Shown one piece after another: positions 44,041 through 57,180 of a stretch of DNA of 64,000 bases. The DNA lies in assembly GCA_015501585.1 (NCBI GenBank), contig JADNRY010000031.1, positions 248,001 through 312,000 of the forward strand, read 5' to 3'. The first letter of the stretch is position 1, and the number at the start of each line of letters is the position of its first letter. The notes beneath the pieces were generated by a model. That model made no database searches. It was given only the letters and a program-made list of their open reading frames with translations, and had not been told where the DNA came from. The stretch is from Rhodocollybia butyracea. Its lineage: Eukaryota > Basidiomycota > Agaricomycetes > Agaricales > Omphalotaceae. The position numbers and the translations under genes are program-made.

Positions 44041-44566
44041 GAAGGGTCTTTATGCCTGAGGATCGAAGGGAAACGAGGGACCTAAAGGAAAACTGACGCG
44101 GTCAACACGCCCTGAAGCGGATTACACGCCCCGAGATCAGCGCTAGTATGAAGCGCCCATATTCCAACTCACTCGGACTCCAGGATTGGTTTCGAAAAGC
44201 TGGCAGGGCAGATGTATCACTTGGTCCAGACAATCGATCTCACGGTTATGGAATCGTACTTCTTGTTACTGCTGAAGACATGCCAACGACAACTTCTCAT
44301 TTACATTCTCAACGAAAAGATTACGGCCTGTATTAACTGAAGATGAACTGGTATCGAGTCCAAACAGCAACGTACATTCGATATCATTGAGCTCCCCGTC
44401 AAACGAATTGGAGACCTGCGGAGAAGCAAAGTGGGTAGGGGAGGGGGTGGTCATGAAAGAAGAAGAATTCAGGTGAAGACTGTCGAAATCGGGTCGCACT
44501 TCAAAGCTTCAAGGATCCTAGTTTGCCTTGAATAGCCATTGAACGTGTCAATAGCTCTGCCTGCTG

Positions 44567-46075
44567 CCTGCATCTCCATCCAACGGCAATGCCCAAATTT
44601 TTGCCGACAAAAACTCTCTAAACGCCACTTCATGTCCTATTGCCCACCAATCACCCGAAGCATCTTCCTCCCAAAAACCTCCAAAAACCTGCTAAATGTC
44701 CAGTAGATTATGGCTCGCTGAATCAAATGCCGATACTTTCAAGGCCGAGCACAAAATTGAACTCTGGACCTCGAACGGAGTCTTCGACTCTTCTCCGAAA
44801 TGAGAATATCCTTCTCCACAGCAATTTTACAATGCGCTGGTTAGAAAAGGATGGGAGACGCCAGAGGAGCATGTTGAAATAATGGTTGAGATTCATAACT
44901 TTCTGAACGAGCAGGCATGGAAAGAGGTATTGAGATGGGAGAAACGGGTAACTGAGTGTGTTCTTTGTGGGTTGAAAAGTCGTCAGTGCTTTCACTAGAA
45001 ACATTGAAAATGCTCAATTGGCACGGTTTAAAGGTCGTCCAGGCGAACGCTCTCTGAAAGTTCGATTTTGGCTATTCACTGGCTGGTTACTTCGAGGGCC
45101 CCGGAAACTCCCCTCAGACCTTGTCCGCCAAAAAATCCTCAAGTACGCTATGATTTTGGGCTCAAGTACGCTATTTCGGACAAGGATCGTCACGTGAATC
45201 GAAAAATTTCGCTAAAAATTCCAAAAAATCCCGAAAAAATCCTAGACTGTCCTACAGGCTTCTGCGTGTGCTACGATCCAAGCATTACTGTGAGAAACAT
45301 TTCTGGCAAGTCTTATAATTTTCAACACCGGTAAGGCCTTGAGAACCTTTTTCGCGCCCTGTTTTTGAATTCAAAACGCCTGCCACCGTTTCCCAGGACA
45401 GCCATTTAGCTAGGTGAAGCATACACTAGCATACAATGCATCCTTCCCGAGGTGATACAAGATATTAGCGACAGGCGCATGAGTATAAAGATGGTACTTG
45501 TGGCTTTCGCCGCAAGCTGGATATCGTCTAGCTCATCGGGCGAGAACATAATCTAACAACAATAGGACAACAGAAAGGTACATTTTTGTACGGCTTATGC
45601 TTTTGTTGCAGGTACCGGTTGGCTCTCGGCTTTGGCATGCTTCTTTGGAGTAGAAGCCCCTCAAAATTTCGGTTCGGCGCTGGCGCGCCAGCCTAAAGTA
45701 CGCTATGTAGGACAGGGAAGCGGACAATCTGGCCTAAAATACGCTATTCCGGACAAGGTCTGGGGGGAGTTTCCGGGGCCCTTTACTTCGCGATTAAGAT
45801 CTTAAACTCATTCATCGTGTCTTGCAGTACTGAACCCCCTTTTGACCACCATTATTGGGTTATACGGCGGCCCAATACCGATGAAGAAATCCGCCCTCGT
45901 CGGCGCCTCCGAAAGCCAATGGCTTCCTGATGTTCAACCTGTGTTGTTTAGCTTTTCGAGTATGAACGAGCGTATTGCTCTTGCAGCGGAAGAGGCCTGT
46001 GCTGAATTTCGTGAAAACAGATCAGCAGGCAGTATACCCAAGATGAGTTTGTACAGACTAGAAAATAAAAGAGCG
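44567..46075 (+). pseudogene. Heme-lyase pseudogene, split by a transposon
   Basis: Collinear with 38640-39540: the CATCCAACGGCAATGCCC start, SCPIAHQSPEAS, KCPVDY, then GWETPEE in another frame, [20 protein letters not shown], and after the 688-bp insertion FSSMNERIALAAEEACAEFRENRSAGSIPK. The ATG region differs, frames change several times, and the last exon has lost bases around the VVRRP/YVIDYY part. It is the left member of the second duplicated unit. Confidence 0.85.
45095..45782. mobile_element. 688-bp non-autonomous hAT-like DNA transposon, 8-bp TSD
   Basis: Inserted in the heme-lyase pseudogene and flanked by TTACTTCG on both sides (45087-45094 and 45783-45790). The terminal inverted repeats are 33 bp with one mismatch, starting AGGGCCCCGGAAACTCCCC. 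The word TACGCTAT occurs twice near each end (45144, 45167; 45699, 45740), always in the same orientation, like subterminal transposase-binding repeats. No transposase frame. An 8-bp duplication with A/G-rich tips suggests the hAT superfamily. Confidence 0.88.
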
Positions 46076-46078
46076 TAA

Positions 46079-46876
46079 TTCGGTGGGCAAATCAGACCTT
46101 TATCGACTGGCGCTTCATTCGGCTTGTGGCTGCCAGTATGTCGGACCTGTCTGGGTTGATAAATTCTTGGCTGGGGAACAAACTGTGGTGGTGGATCGCT
46201 TGATGAAGGACTTGCACGTGTAGATGTAGGCTATACTTATCTGGAGTATCTCGTCCAGCCTTCCACTCAACAAATACGAAGGGGCTTGACTTCGGAGATA
46301 AATTTATCTAAGTCTGGGTCAAGGTTGATTAACACGACTCGGATCTGAGATATGTACTCCAAAAATTCTTAACCAGAGAAGCTAAAACGGGGCCCAGCGG
46401 CTGTTGGCAGCAATGATACGGTTTGAATACACGTTTCTTTATGAACCTTTCTTTTTCGCTCCTCCGAGACTTTGGAGCCGCTTCTACAGCTCTTGGTTAG
46501 TTGGATACTTGGGTCTCAAAGTCTCCGACGAGTCACTGAGTCCATGTACTGCTAGGCGCTAATTTCGTGGATTCTTAAGGGTTCCATGAAAACTTGCGTC
46601 ACTGACCTTTCTCGCGTCGCGATTATGATCTGGATCTCCGTCCTCTTCGAAAGTTCGTCTGGGTCGTGGTACTGTCGTGCCCGACATAATCCATCTCATC
46701 TGAATATACTCAGGTTCTCGGTCACTGCCTAAGTGGCACCAGTATCGTTCGCACACGCTTCTCTTTACTCTTTCATTGTCAACCAGCGTCCTAGCAGACA
46801 GGAAAGCTTTGGTAAGTTCTCGTCCCGACGATATTACTCTTACTACGAACCTCACACACGGTGCCAGAGTATCAGC
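46079..46876. other. Spacer and leader of HET copy C
   Basis: Homologous to 39545-40534 with indels. 46555-46876 is the conserved HET leader with a GTAAGT donor near 46811 and an acceptor near the ATG. No gene is supported. Confidence 0.45.
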
Positions 46877-48946
46877 ATGCGACTCCTCGACATTACGACT
46901 CCGAACCACCCGAGGGTTGCCTACTTCGCGGATGAGAAGATACCACAATATACGATCCTCTCCCATGTATGGGAAAACGAAGAAGTGTCCTTTCAGCAGA
47001 TGTAAAATCCATCGAGCATAAAGGATATGAGAGGATACTCCAACATCGTGCGAGCAGGCGAGCAGGCGCGCAGTGACCACTTTGATTACATCTGGATCGA
47101 CACCTGCTGCATCGACAAGACCAGCAGTTCCGAGCTCTCAGAGGCCATCAACTCGATGTATAGATACTACCGTGAGGCGGAAGTCTGCTACGCCTATCTG
47201 GCGGATGGTGGCCCACCCGGCTCCTCGAATCAGCCTTTCTTGAGTGCAGATGGTTAGAGAGGGTGGACGTTACAAGAGTTGTTGGCGCCAAGGATAGTCG
47301 TCTTCTTTGCGTCAAACTGGAAGAAGATTGGAACCAGGGTGAGCTTGCAGGGGGCTATAGCCTATCACTGAAATCACTGGGATTCCATCTACGGTTCTAT
47401 TGATGAGCCACCCAGATGAGATCAGTATCGCACAAAGAATGTCTTGCCAGGCTGCTGGAAGGCAGACGACACGTGTAGAAGACAAGGCATACTCACTGAT
47501 GGGCATCTTTGGTGTGTTCATGCCAATCTACGGGGAAGGAACACATGCCTTCATCAGGCTGCAGGAGGAGATAATGAAGGTGTGACGATCTTTGCCTGGA
47601 AGTCCAACCCTGAAGCACAGTCAGCCGGGTTTGGGGGAATACTTGCCACCAGTCCAGATGATTTTGCAGAAAGTGGCGAGTACGAGCGATTTAACTGGAC
47701 CGACAACCGACAGCCGTACTCAATGACCAATTTGGGCTTACAGATTCGCCTTCCACTCATTCCTATCATTCATCCCAACATCCGTGATGCTTCTCTATCT
47801 ACCCATAAATTTATTGCCCTTCTAAATGCTCGCCGGCGGGGAACATCAGAGTACCTGGCCATCTATGTAAAGAAGTTTGAAAAGTCAAATGAGCTCCAAT
47901 ATGAGAGAGCAAATTTGGGCATACTTGTTGAACATAACCAAGTGATCCTGGACCAATGCGGAAAAATTAAGGGGAGGCTAAGGAGCCCACAGGAATTATT
48001 TTTTAAGAAAAGGGTTTTCTCAGGTTTCAAAGTTATGGACCAGGATAGGAAATATGTAATCTTCCTTCGCCCCTCTGCTGAGATTACCTCGAACAGGTGC
48101 CATCCCCCTTTTCGATCAGAGTGCTTCACCTTCAACAAGATACTGAGGCTTGACTCAGGGTCATCTATGACCCTTCTTTATAGTGTCAACAAGAGCAACC
48201 AGCCGTTTGTTGTTATGGTTGGAATTCACAATTCCAAGATTTGGTTGGATGTTGTCCTTGACTTCAAACAGAGTATTAATGCAGTTGATCTCAAGGGCAT
48301 TCATGATTCCTATTATAATCGACATGCCAATGGGAGGTTGGAGAAGAATTTGGAAAGAACATCAAAGTATCTGACAGATGACCGGGTCATACTAGTGGAA
48401 GCACAGAATCATTATAACCGCTTGTCTACCTACATGGTCAGCATTCGCATCCTAGACAGAATGCACCCAGATGTAGCCCAAGCTATTACTTCCACCGGGA
48501 CCTTCCAGTACAAGTTCCGTGTACTCTACGATGATACAGATAGTGATCTATTGGAAGCTTACCCCAGCACATTGTGGGAGTCACTGCCGCACCAAAAGGA
48601 TACCATGAATCTCTTCTTCGATTGTAATGGTATCTCAGGTGTTCTTCGATTTCAACACCGCAATGGGGAGAAATTTGCTATCATATTGGGGGCCCATGAC
48701 AATGGCGAGATGTGGTCAGATATTCTGACAAAGACAGACTGCGACTTCGACAAGGAATGTGTGGCGGATATCCGCGACTCATACTATAGGCATAATAGGA
48801 GAGGAGAAAAGATCGTGAGCCTTGACAGTTCCCGACGGGCGTCGACTCGGGGTGACCTGACTGTGCATGTTATATCACGGCTTGAAAAGCAGGTTGGGGC
48901 TAGAAAGTGGTACAGGACTTACATCTCAGTAACTTGTCAGTACTAA
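46877..48946 (+). pseudogene. HET-domain gene, dead copy C
   Basis: Collinear with the intact HET gene. The lesions are: CAG to TAA directly after SFQQM (47003-47005); small indels at about 47205-47255 that wreck the stretch before WTLQELLAP; extra bases at about 47347-47365; and a ten-base deletion after the block EEIMKV (about 47583) that again changes frame. The C-terminal half from TIFAWKSNPEAQ to the end is a single open frame of about 450 codons, so selection may have been lost only recently. The two C-terminal modules (GIHNSKIWLDVV; LGAHDNGEMWSDIL) are preserved. Confidence 0.9.
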
Positions 48947-49784
48947 AATTCAATAGACTCTCCGCTGAACGATTTGATGTTTCTATGCTGTCGGGCTTGA
49001 AGGTGGGATATACTTACTGGAATCGGTCTTGATACTAAGCGTCAAGCGATCCTAGCCCTTATTATGTCGTATGTATTCTGACAGCAAGTGTATCTCTTTC
49101 CTCATGATCGCCACGAGCGCTTAATTCCCTTTTAGGCCAAGCGAATTGACTTATACACTGTGTAGAATCCAGACAGACTGTATAGTAATTTATGCTGATT
49201 GTGAAAAACGAGGTCAAGGGCTTAGGTCCCTAAGTCTCTTATCAACAATCCGACCATCGAGGCGACTTTTCATCTCAATATACTTTTATGCCTTCACGGA
49301 CCCGTTTATTTTATCGCTCGGAGCCTACGCGTTGGCTCGACAGCGCGACACCACATTGTAACCGTTGATCTGTACTTCATTTTTGAGTTCCCGCAATTTT
49401 CCATACACTTGCATACCGAATTAAAACCAGACGTACTCCCAATTGTCTCACAAGTCCCTTGCACTTGAGATAGAAATAGAAAATGATATTGGACGGATGA
49501 TGTATGTATGGTGTTGTTTGATGTTTGCCTAAATACGGAAAAAGGATGTCTATCTGAACGACAGGGAGAGCAGAGAGATAACTAGAGAAAGATGAGGTGA
49601 GGAAAGAACTGGAAAAACAAGAAACCTGGTTGTGTACAGCAATGGAAGGAAAAAAAGAGATCAAGTTGTTATTTACTTCACGTCCAAACGTATCACTCTT
49701 CACATCTACGACATTTAAAAAACCTCTTTTTCACCAACCTTCCTTGACCAAGAAATTTATCTTCGTAGTGGTCTGTTGCGACCA
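48947..49784. other. Convergent spacer between HET copy C and the HECT ligase
   Basis: 838 bp with no supported gene. In copies A and B this spacer is reduced to about 70-80 bp and the ligase end is cut off, so this is probably the ancestral arrangement. Confidence 0.5.
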
Positions 49785-52700
49785 CTACGACAAATGGAAA
49801 CTACCCACACCCTCTTTGATCGCAACGCCCAACTTCTCTTTCATGGTAGCTTTGGACGAGTACTCCGGTAGCTTCAAGTAGTTGACACACGTCATGACAC
49901 TGGGAAGGTAGTCGTCTGCTGTCAAGGGAGCTTCATGAGGTTTACGGACAACGGTTAGTTGAGGATTCAGGCCGCGGAAACCTGAGATGGAAGTACAACG
50001 TTTAGCGCGGAGGGCAAGATGAACGTGAATAAATTCACCTCCGATGGGCAACTTCGGACTACCAGTGATAAACTGCAAAAAGTCTCTCCTTGTACTCGGA
50101 TCGTATTCTGATAGAATCTCCACGAGATCACGGATCGCCCGGCTTTCTGGATTGAAGCCATGGTCAGCTTTGATGGCCTCTCCCAGAGCTACATAACGAA
50201 TGCATTAGTCAAAATGAATTGAAAAGCCAATATCGAAACTCACTCTCCACACTCCAGTCTTCGTCCCCGTTCCCGAATAATATCACTAATTCTTCTACCG
50301 AGAACGCCTGGAGGTCACCAATTGGGAACACTTTGCTGAAGCCTTCTCGGAAGGCCTTTGCTTGCAAAGCGTTCCCAGACCCAAGGATGGCTTCGAGGAC
50401 AAGTTGAACGTATTCTTGAACATTGGCTGTGGTAACAGCAATGTCTTTCCCGGAAGGCTGTATGGGAGGGAAGACGCGATTGTAAGCGACCAGAAAGGGA
50501 CACGCAAAGTGAACGTTTGAACGAACCTTCAGCTCGATATCATACCCAGGCAATGTGAAATCAAGCGCAAGATCATCAACAGTGACAGATTCTTCGACCA
50601 ATGCTAGCTTCTTCGCCAGCTAGATCAAAGACATTATAATGGGCTGAAAAATAAAATCGGAATAGAATTACCTTGTCCGACGGAGGTGGTTGTTTTCCAG
50701 ATGCAGCAGCGATGGACAGGAGTTTAGTCAGAGAGTTGGCGAGGTCAACGTCGACGAGCTATAGGGGATCGCTTAAATAAATCTAGGCACAACAATGAGG
50801 ACCATGAACATACCTTGAGCGACGCGATCGTCAATGGAACATCTTCTCCTAGAACAAGCTTGAGGAAAATTTTGTTGACTGATAGGTCAATTATACGTGA
50901 GTCTAATAGAGCCTTCGCTACAAACTGCCCAATGACGCGGAATATGTGGGTACGTTTCCTAAGCAAGGAATCAGGTCATGTGTATGCAGTAAAATGTCAG
51001 TAACTCACTGTCCTCCATCATTGGACATATCTTCGGCTCCAATGGGAGCGGGATATAGTCCACTTGGATGGTTCACAAATGGACCGGCTCCGACCACACC
51101 ATGATCTGCGTCTCTCCAAATTTTCAAATCCTTCCGCGCAAACTCTTTGGACACTAAAGCATAGAACTCCAACGTCGGACCTAACCCAGTCCCAACTTCC
51201 TCAAAGTACTCAACTTCGAGTACCGACGAGGACGACCCGTAGAGTTCGAACACTTTCACAGCGCTTTCAAGGATGTGTTTCCTCGAGATGCGCACCTTTT
51301 GACGTTGCAGTCGTCCGAGGAAACCGATGCCGTCATCCCGTCTGGAAGAGTCTTGAACACGAGATTGCTGGGATTGCCACTTGAGGATGAGGCGTGCATA
51401 GCCAAACGATGTGGATTGGAGAAAATTATATCGTGTTGCAAATGGGAAGAGGAAGGGGAAATGTGGAGGGAGGTCGAGAGCCCAGTCGGGGAGGCAGGAG
51501 CTAGTATACGATGCTTGAATCTAATTAGAAGAGTCGAGAAGAAGAAAGCTTACCTGGCAACAATCATAGTTTCTTCTAGTTGACGAGTGAGCTTGGCGCT
51601 CAGCTTGTTGTTCACGAACGCAGTCTCCGGTAAGTTGCGCTTTTCACCACTGAACAATGATCCTTCAGCCTCAAGGGTGTTCAGTTGGTACAAAACACGA
51701 AGCAAACGAAGGATCTTCGCGTGAGGTGCGTCGTCAGCAAGAGAGGATAAAGGAGGTGTTGAGGAACGTGATCTGATGATTGATTCGGGTCCACCTGTTA
51801 TGTCTTCAGACATCGCCCCGACTTATCTAAACAGCAAAACTTACTATCAGTAGCTGGCGCAGGGCCAGGAACTTTCTTGAATTTGATTGTATATACACCC
51901 TGCCAGAAAAGACTTGGGGTACTGGGCCTGTCTGTTTCCTCATTTCGTGTTGGTGAATTGCTCCATAGATGGTAAGATCAAGCGGAAGAACATGGTCGTC
52001 CATAGCAAACTCCAGATGCCAATCAATGGGTTTGGTCTTCAAAGCCGACGCATATGAAGGTCGGGAAGATCCTGAAGGCCTCGATGAGGAAGTTGTATGG
52101 CCCATTGAGGCAGCCGGGTTCGGTGTAGCTACACGCGTGCCATCGGGAGTTTGAGCTTCAACCTTCGTTCCATCTTCGGCGACGGATAAAGTGACCGTTT
52201 TGTCCGATATCGAATTGTCGGGATCCACTTCGTCGTCGAACACTTCCGCATCGACCTCCTCTTCTTCGTCATCTGTGAAATCGGCCTGCATTTCAGAGTC
52301 AACGACCGTCTCGCTGACAGCGGACTCTGGGGCAGGTGGTGGTGGCATTTTAGGCTGGTCCACAGTAGAGCTCGAAGATGCTGCATTAGCATCCACAAGA
52401 GGAGCTTCGGCGGGAGCATTTTCAGCATCGGCGGCGCTTGAACTCGAGCCATTCTTTTTGGCGCTGAGACGTTGGCTACGGCGACGAGTGATGGTAGACC
52501 CTGAATTACCTTGAGAGGCGGAAACTTCTGGCCCAGTAGAGGGAGCCGGGGGATCAGAGATGGCAGCTTCTCCAGAGCCACCTCCTGACCCACTAGCACG
52601 CGAGGAGCTCGCTAAACCTGATGCAGCCAATGCCGCCAGCATCCCCGACAAACGTGAGCTGCTACCACTTAGTAGACCTGCTACCCTAGGACGGAGATAG

Positions 52701-55700
52701 TCGTGGAGGGCTTGGAATGTTGCAATGGCGTGTATTGAAACAACGATATTGTGAAGGTTCCTAGGAACCCCAGAATCATCCTCGGCGATTAAGCGGAGAC
52801 GGAGCTGGCGCGCAAGTAAAGATGGAGAGCTGCGTTTGGAATCTACAGAAAAGAAGTTTAATAAACGACACACAGGAGGTAACCGAGTACTTACCGTCGG
52901 AGCCTTGTGAGACAGTTATTACATCGAAAGACTCCATCCTAGTAAAACTCTCTTGTAATTTCTTGACAAAAGTGGAAAAGGGTGTCTGGACACTCGACAA
53001 AGCTTTATTTTTCCGACTAACCAACGAATCCAACAAAAGCTCTTTGCGACGAGGAGCGGAAACTTTTAAAAATTAGCATGAAACAACAAATAATAATCGA
53101 ACTGAGCCTACCTTTCCGATCAGTATCAGTCGCAAACGTGAGTAACCCATCTACCAGACCACTTTGCAGAAGCTCAAAGCTAGACACTGACGTATGTGGC
53201 GATGCAAACAGAGTAGTGAGGTCCCATAAGGCCTCAGACAACTCTTGCTCAGAAGCATTAGGCAGGCTGATGCGATCCACGAGGCTTTTAAGACCCTTGA
53301 GAGTATTGTCGCTCTCTGCCTGATCGTCACCCGATAGGTACTTGAACTTCATGATTCGAGCACGCAATGTGATAGCATCCTCGGGGTCTAGCGCGAGTGA
53401 CGAGAGCTTTTTGTATCCAGGTATGGTGGTTGCTGAATGGGAAGCACCAGCAACCGATGAGTCTGGTGTAGCTCCATCAGACAGCTCCTTTTCCTTCTCT
53501 TTATCTGCCTTTTCCTTGAGCTTCGCAGAGGCGAGATTACGAGCTGCCAGCGTTTCGATCTCGTGGAAGACCCCTTCTCTTCGAAAGGTTGGCTTATACA
53601 GGGAAGGAACTTTGGAAAGAAGAAGGTCCACAAGTTGAAGCGCGCCAATTACCAAAGTAGGATGATCCCGGGAGGAGAGCATGGAGGACGCGAAACTGGC
53701 AACAGGCACAAACTGAAGGAACCATTCAGTAAAATGATACCGATACATTAAATAAACCCATACCGTTAGGACCTGCTTTAAACCGTCGGCATCAAGGAAG
53801 CTAGCTGCCTTGAGCAACCCCGTCAACGTTTTCACTCTTACCGGAGTGTTCACGCTGGCAGCATAAACATCGATGAGGATCGGGACCATGAGTTGCATGA
53901 AACGGCCGACAACTTCGGTTTTGGAACGCAAAAGTTCGGTCCGCTCGGCAGCGGGATTGGGCGTTGTTGCTGAAGTTGATGCTTCGGGTGCTTGAGATTC
54001 ATCCGGGGCAGGCGATGATGGGGGAGGAGGGGCGATTAGCATTGCCGCAACCAGAGGAGCTTGCAAAGCTGCTCGAGCAGCTGCTTTGTCCGCTTTAGCT
54101 TTCGCTTTGAGCATCTTGGAGAGGGTTTTTTTCGGTATAGGCTTTATGATCGAAAACACCATCTTAATGAGAACTATAAGTATACAGGTCAAAAGATATC
54201 GACAAGGCAAATCACCTTTAGGTAGCGGCGGCATCAACTCAGAAATGAAACTAAGAGTCTCTTCAACCTGGTCCTTTGGTCGATGAGCGAGGTTCTCCAT
54301 CACAGTCATGTCCGCGAGCCCCCCGCCTAGACCTTGCCCGCCGTTCGCATCCCCCTGCTCAGAAGAACTTGCTGATGCAGACGGCAACACACCAGTAAGT
54401 ATCTGATACAAAGTATCCACAATGTCGGCTTCCAGAAGAGCAACAGTGATCTTCGGGCTGGCTCGTGCGGCAGTCGAAAGGGCTCGGAGAAGGAGAGTAT
54501 AGGTATTCGGAGCAACTAGAGGCGATCCGCCCGCGGGCATGAGGAGTTGATTGACTGCACGGATAAGCTCAGTGTCCACAAGGGATTCAAGGTTTTCGGT
54601 AGAAGATCGATGATAAGAGTCTATTACGCGGATGACACAGAGACAAGCAAACTCGACAAGTCGTTGGTCAGAGTAGGAGAGACAATTCCTAATGATAGAC
54701 CAGACACCGCTGATCATGGAAAAAGTGCTCTGGGGAGACGTTTCGACAGCAGTTGGAGGCAGCTTGCAAGGCGGTCCTTTGAACGGCGATAGAGAAGAAA
54801 TCAAGATAGTTCAGTAAAGCTGCGAGACCTCCCTCTCGAACAATCGAACTCGGGAACTCTTCGGAAATTTTTTCCATCGTCTGGACAACACGTTAGTTTG
54901 GAGACAATGTACCCGATAGTTAGAAAACACACGCTCAACGTTTGCTCAGCTAGGTCAATATACGATATCTCGATCAGTTTGCTGCACAGGACAGGAATCG
55001 CCCCATGGTAAACGACAGTGTGCGCAACACCAGGAAGTGCCTCCATAAGGTTGGCTAAGCATCTACAAGCGAGCACTTGGGCTTCGAGGTTGTCGTCGCC
55101 AGCGTAAGTTCCGCCATTACTCATAGCCAGGGCTGCGGCGAGAGCAGCATCTTCATCCTGTTCTTCGTCACCATCCTCGCCCTCGTCGTCCTCATCTTCA
55201 TCACGATCCGCACCGCGGCCGCCAAGGATTTTGACTAGCTCTCGCACAAACGCCTCAACTTGGAATGAACCTGCCAACGTGTCCTCGGTACTGATACTAA
55301 GCAGCTCACTGAGTTCTTGAAGAGTGACGAGACGAGTGGTAGGATCGGCAGTACTCTTGATGTTGTTCAACATGGTCTTGAGACGCGAGGACAGTGAAAG
55401 CATGTAGGAGCCAAACTGACGATAGTCGCCAAAGATGGCCATCGCAGCAGCAGCGTCATCGAGGCCACCTGGAATGCCACCACCCTGAGGAGCAGAGCCA
55501 TCTTCATCATGATTTTCTTCTTCATCATCTTGGTCGTCTCCGTCTCCGTCTCCGTCTCCGTCTCCTTCGTCGTCGCCAATGTGCTCATCATCATGCACAT
55601 TGTCTGATCCCTCTGCATGTCCTTCTTCCACATCCTCCATGGGTTCGGCAAGGTCGTCGTCGTCGTGTTCTGAATCTTCGTGCTTGATTTCCGAATCCAT

Positions 55701-56383
55701 CATGTTGATATCTTCATCATGATGCGGCGCAGAGTCGGCAGCAGCCATGGCTTTAGCCTTCGCGGCCATCTTTCCTTTGGTAGTGGATCTGTAGTTGACA
55801 TGAATAAAACAGATGAAACTCGTAAAGATAACGCACCTAGTCTTTCTCGGCATATCAGAGGTGGTAGTAGACTGGAATCGGAGGCTGTGAGACGCTCGGA
55901 ATCGTTTGGCAGATGGTGCAGCTGTTTCGTCGTCAGATGCTGGTTCTGGCGCTGCTCGTTTCTTTCCCTTGGGGTCCTTGGAAGGCTCGCTGATCGTCAA
56001 AGCTGGGAGACCACTTGAGCGTGTGCTACACAAAACTTATAATTAGACCAAGTTTCAGGAGAAAGAAAAGACTTTTCTTACCGTCGCCGCCGAGGTTCTT
56101 CAGTTAAGATTTCCTTGGCTTTGCCTTTTCCGGAGGCTTGTTCACGGGTTCGTTTGTTGGCTCGGTTGCCGCGAGAAGATTCAGCTGGTATAACTGAAGA
56201 TGAGGGCTCTGCAGACAGGTCGCGCTCCTTGTCTTGATTTTTTTCCTGAGACTTTTGCTTTGCAGCCTTTACGCGAGCACTTGATCTCAAGGGTTTCGCT
56301 GAAATGTCGACGTTGTCTTGGTCGAGCGCTGTGGAGGATGTACTGGCAGTAGCTTCTTGATGATAGGATGGTGTTAGGTCCAT
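49785..56383 (-). CDS. HECT-type E3 ubiquitin ligase, UFD4 / TRIP12 / UPL3 family
   Basis: Many exons, about 1,900 residues. The N-terminus [17 protein letters not shown] is followed by a nuclear, low-complexity region: basic stretches (GKKRAAPEP), then strongly acidic Asp/Glu repeats with a DGDGDGDGD run near 55550. An armadillo-repeat segment follows ([50 protein letters not shown]). The long middle is Ser/Ala-rich. The HECT domain has [40 protein letters not shown] and [20 protein letters not shown], then [15 protein letters not shown] and the C-lobe [18 protein letters not shown], whose Cys is the catalytic residue. UFD4 builds ubiquitin chains on ubiquitin-fusion and N-degron substrates. 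Pieces of its 3' end occur at 19.2 and 42.7 kb. Confidence 0.93.
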
Positions 56384-57180
56384 TTATAGCATGCACCCAG
56401 CCATCGATGGAGGTAGTAAGTCAAGAAGGGATACCAGCCGTCTTGGTCGTCGTCAGTCACGGTGTTTAAAGCGTTAGCCCTGCTTACATAGCACCGGCCG
56501 GAGGTGACCAAGTATTTCGGCGGTTTCGAAAGTCAAATTCCGGCGCGTTCTTGTATTTTCACAATGCTCTTTTATGAAGTTTATCCCCGAGCACCCCAAG
56601 TTGGATACTATCGACAGACGTATCTAAAGCTGGATATAGCAATATATGGCCCCTTTCGTTTCTTCGAAGTTCAGTCATCAGGGCGTTACATTTGCGTTAC
56701 ATAGTAAATGAACTTGCGCGGGAGCGATGATTTCATGACTTGAAATCAACTTGAAATCGAATAGAATTCTATTTCCCAGAGTCATAGAGTGCAACTCGAC
56801 TGCTTGGTGAAGTAGCTCATAAAGTAGTTGATAGTATCATCGCCCTCCAGTACGCACCGTTCTAACTCCAATTCTAAATGCGCTGGACATTCAAATAATT
56901 AGTATAATCTTTTTGGGAAGTTTCCAAGAAGTTTCAACTTGGCTCGAAAGGTCTCTCTTTAGACCTGGCGACAACGTCATTTTTTCTGGGGGCGGTGTAC
57001 CTTTTTTTTTTGTTTAATTTGTACACTTGTCTCCCGATGGCAGACTCCAAAAACTTTAGATATTACGAGTCGAAGTATGAAATGAGTACATCGTGAATGC
57101 GAAAAATACATTTTGACATAATTTCTCTCGTGATGGCTGTGGCTTCCTACAGTTTGTATATAACCAGTAACTTCTTCATA
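56384..57180. other. Intergenic, upstream of the HECT ligase
   Basis: Promoter of the minus-strand ligase and the 3' flank of the aminotransferase. A T-run lies at about 57003-57012. No gene is supported. Confidence 0.35.

Noticed and set aside
55394..55687. Plus-strand Arg/His-rich frame
   Set aside because: Reverse reading of the Asp/Glu repeat in the HECT ligase.
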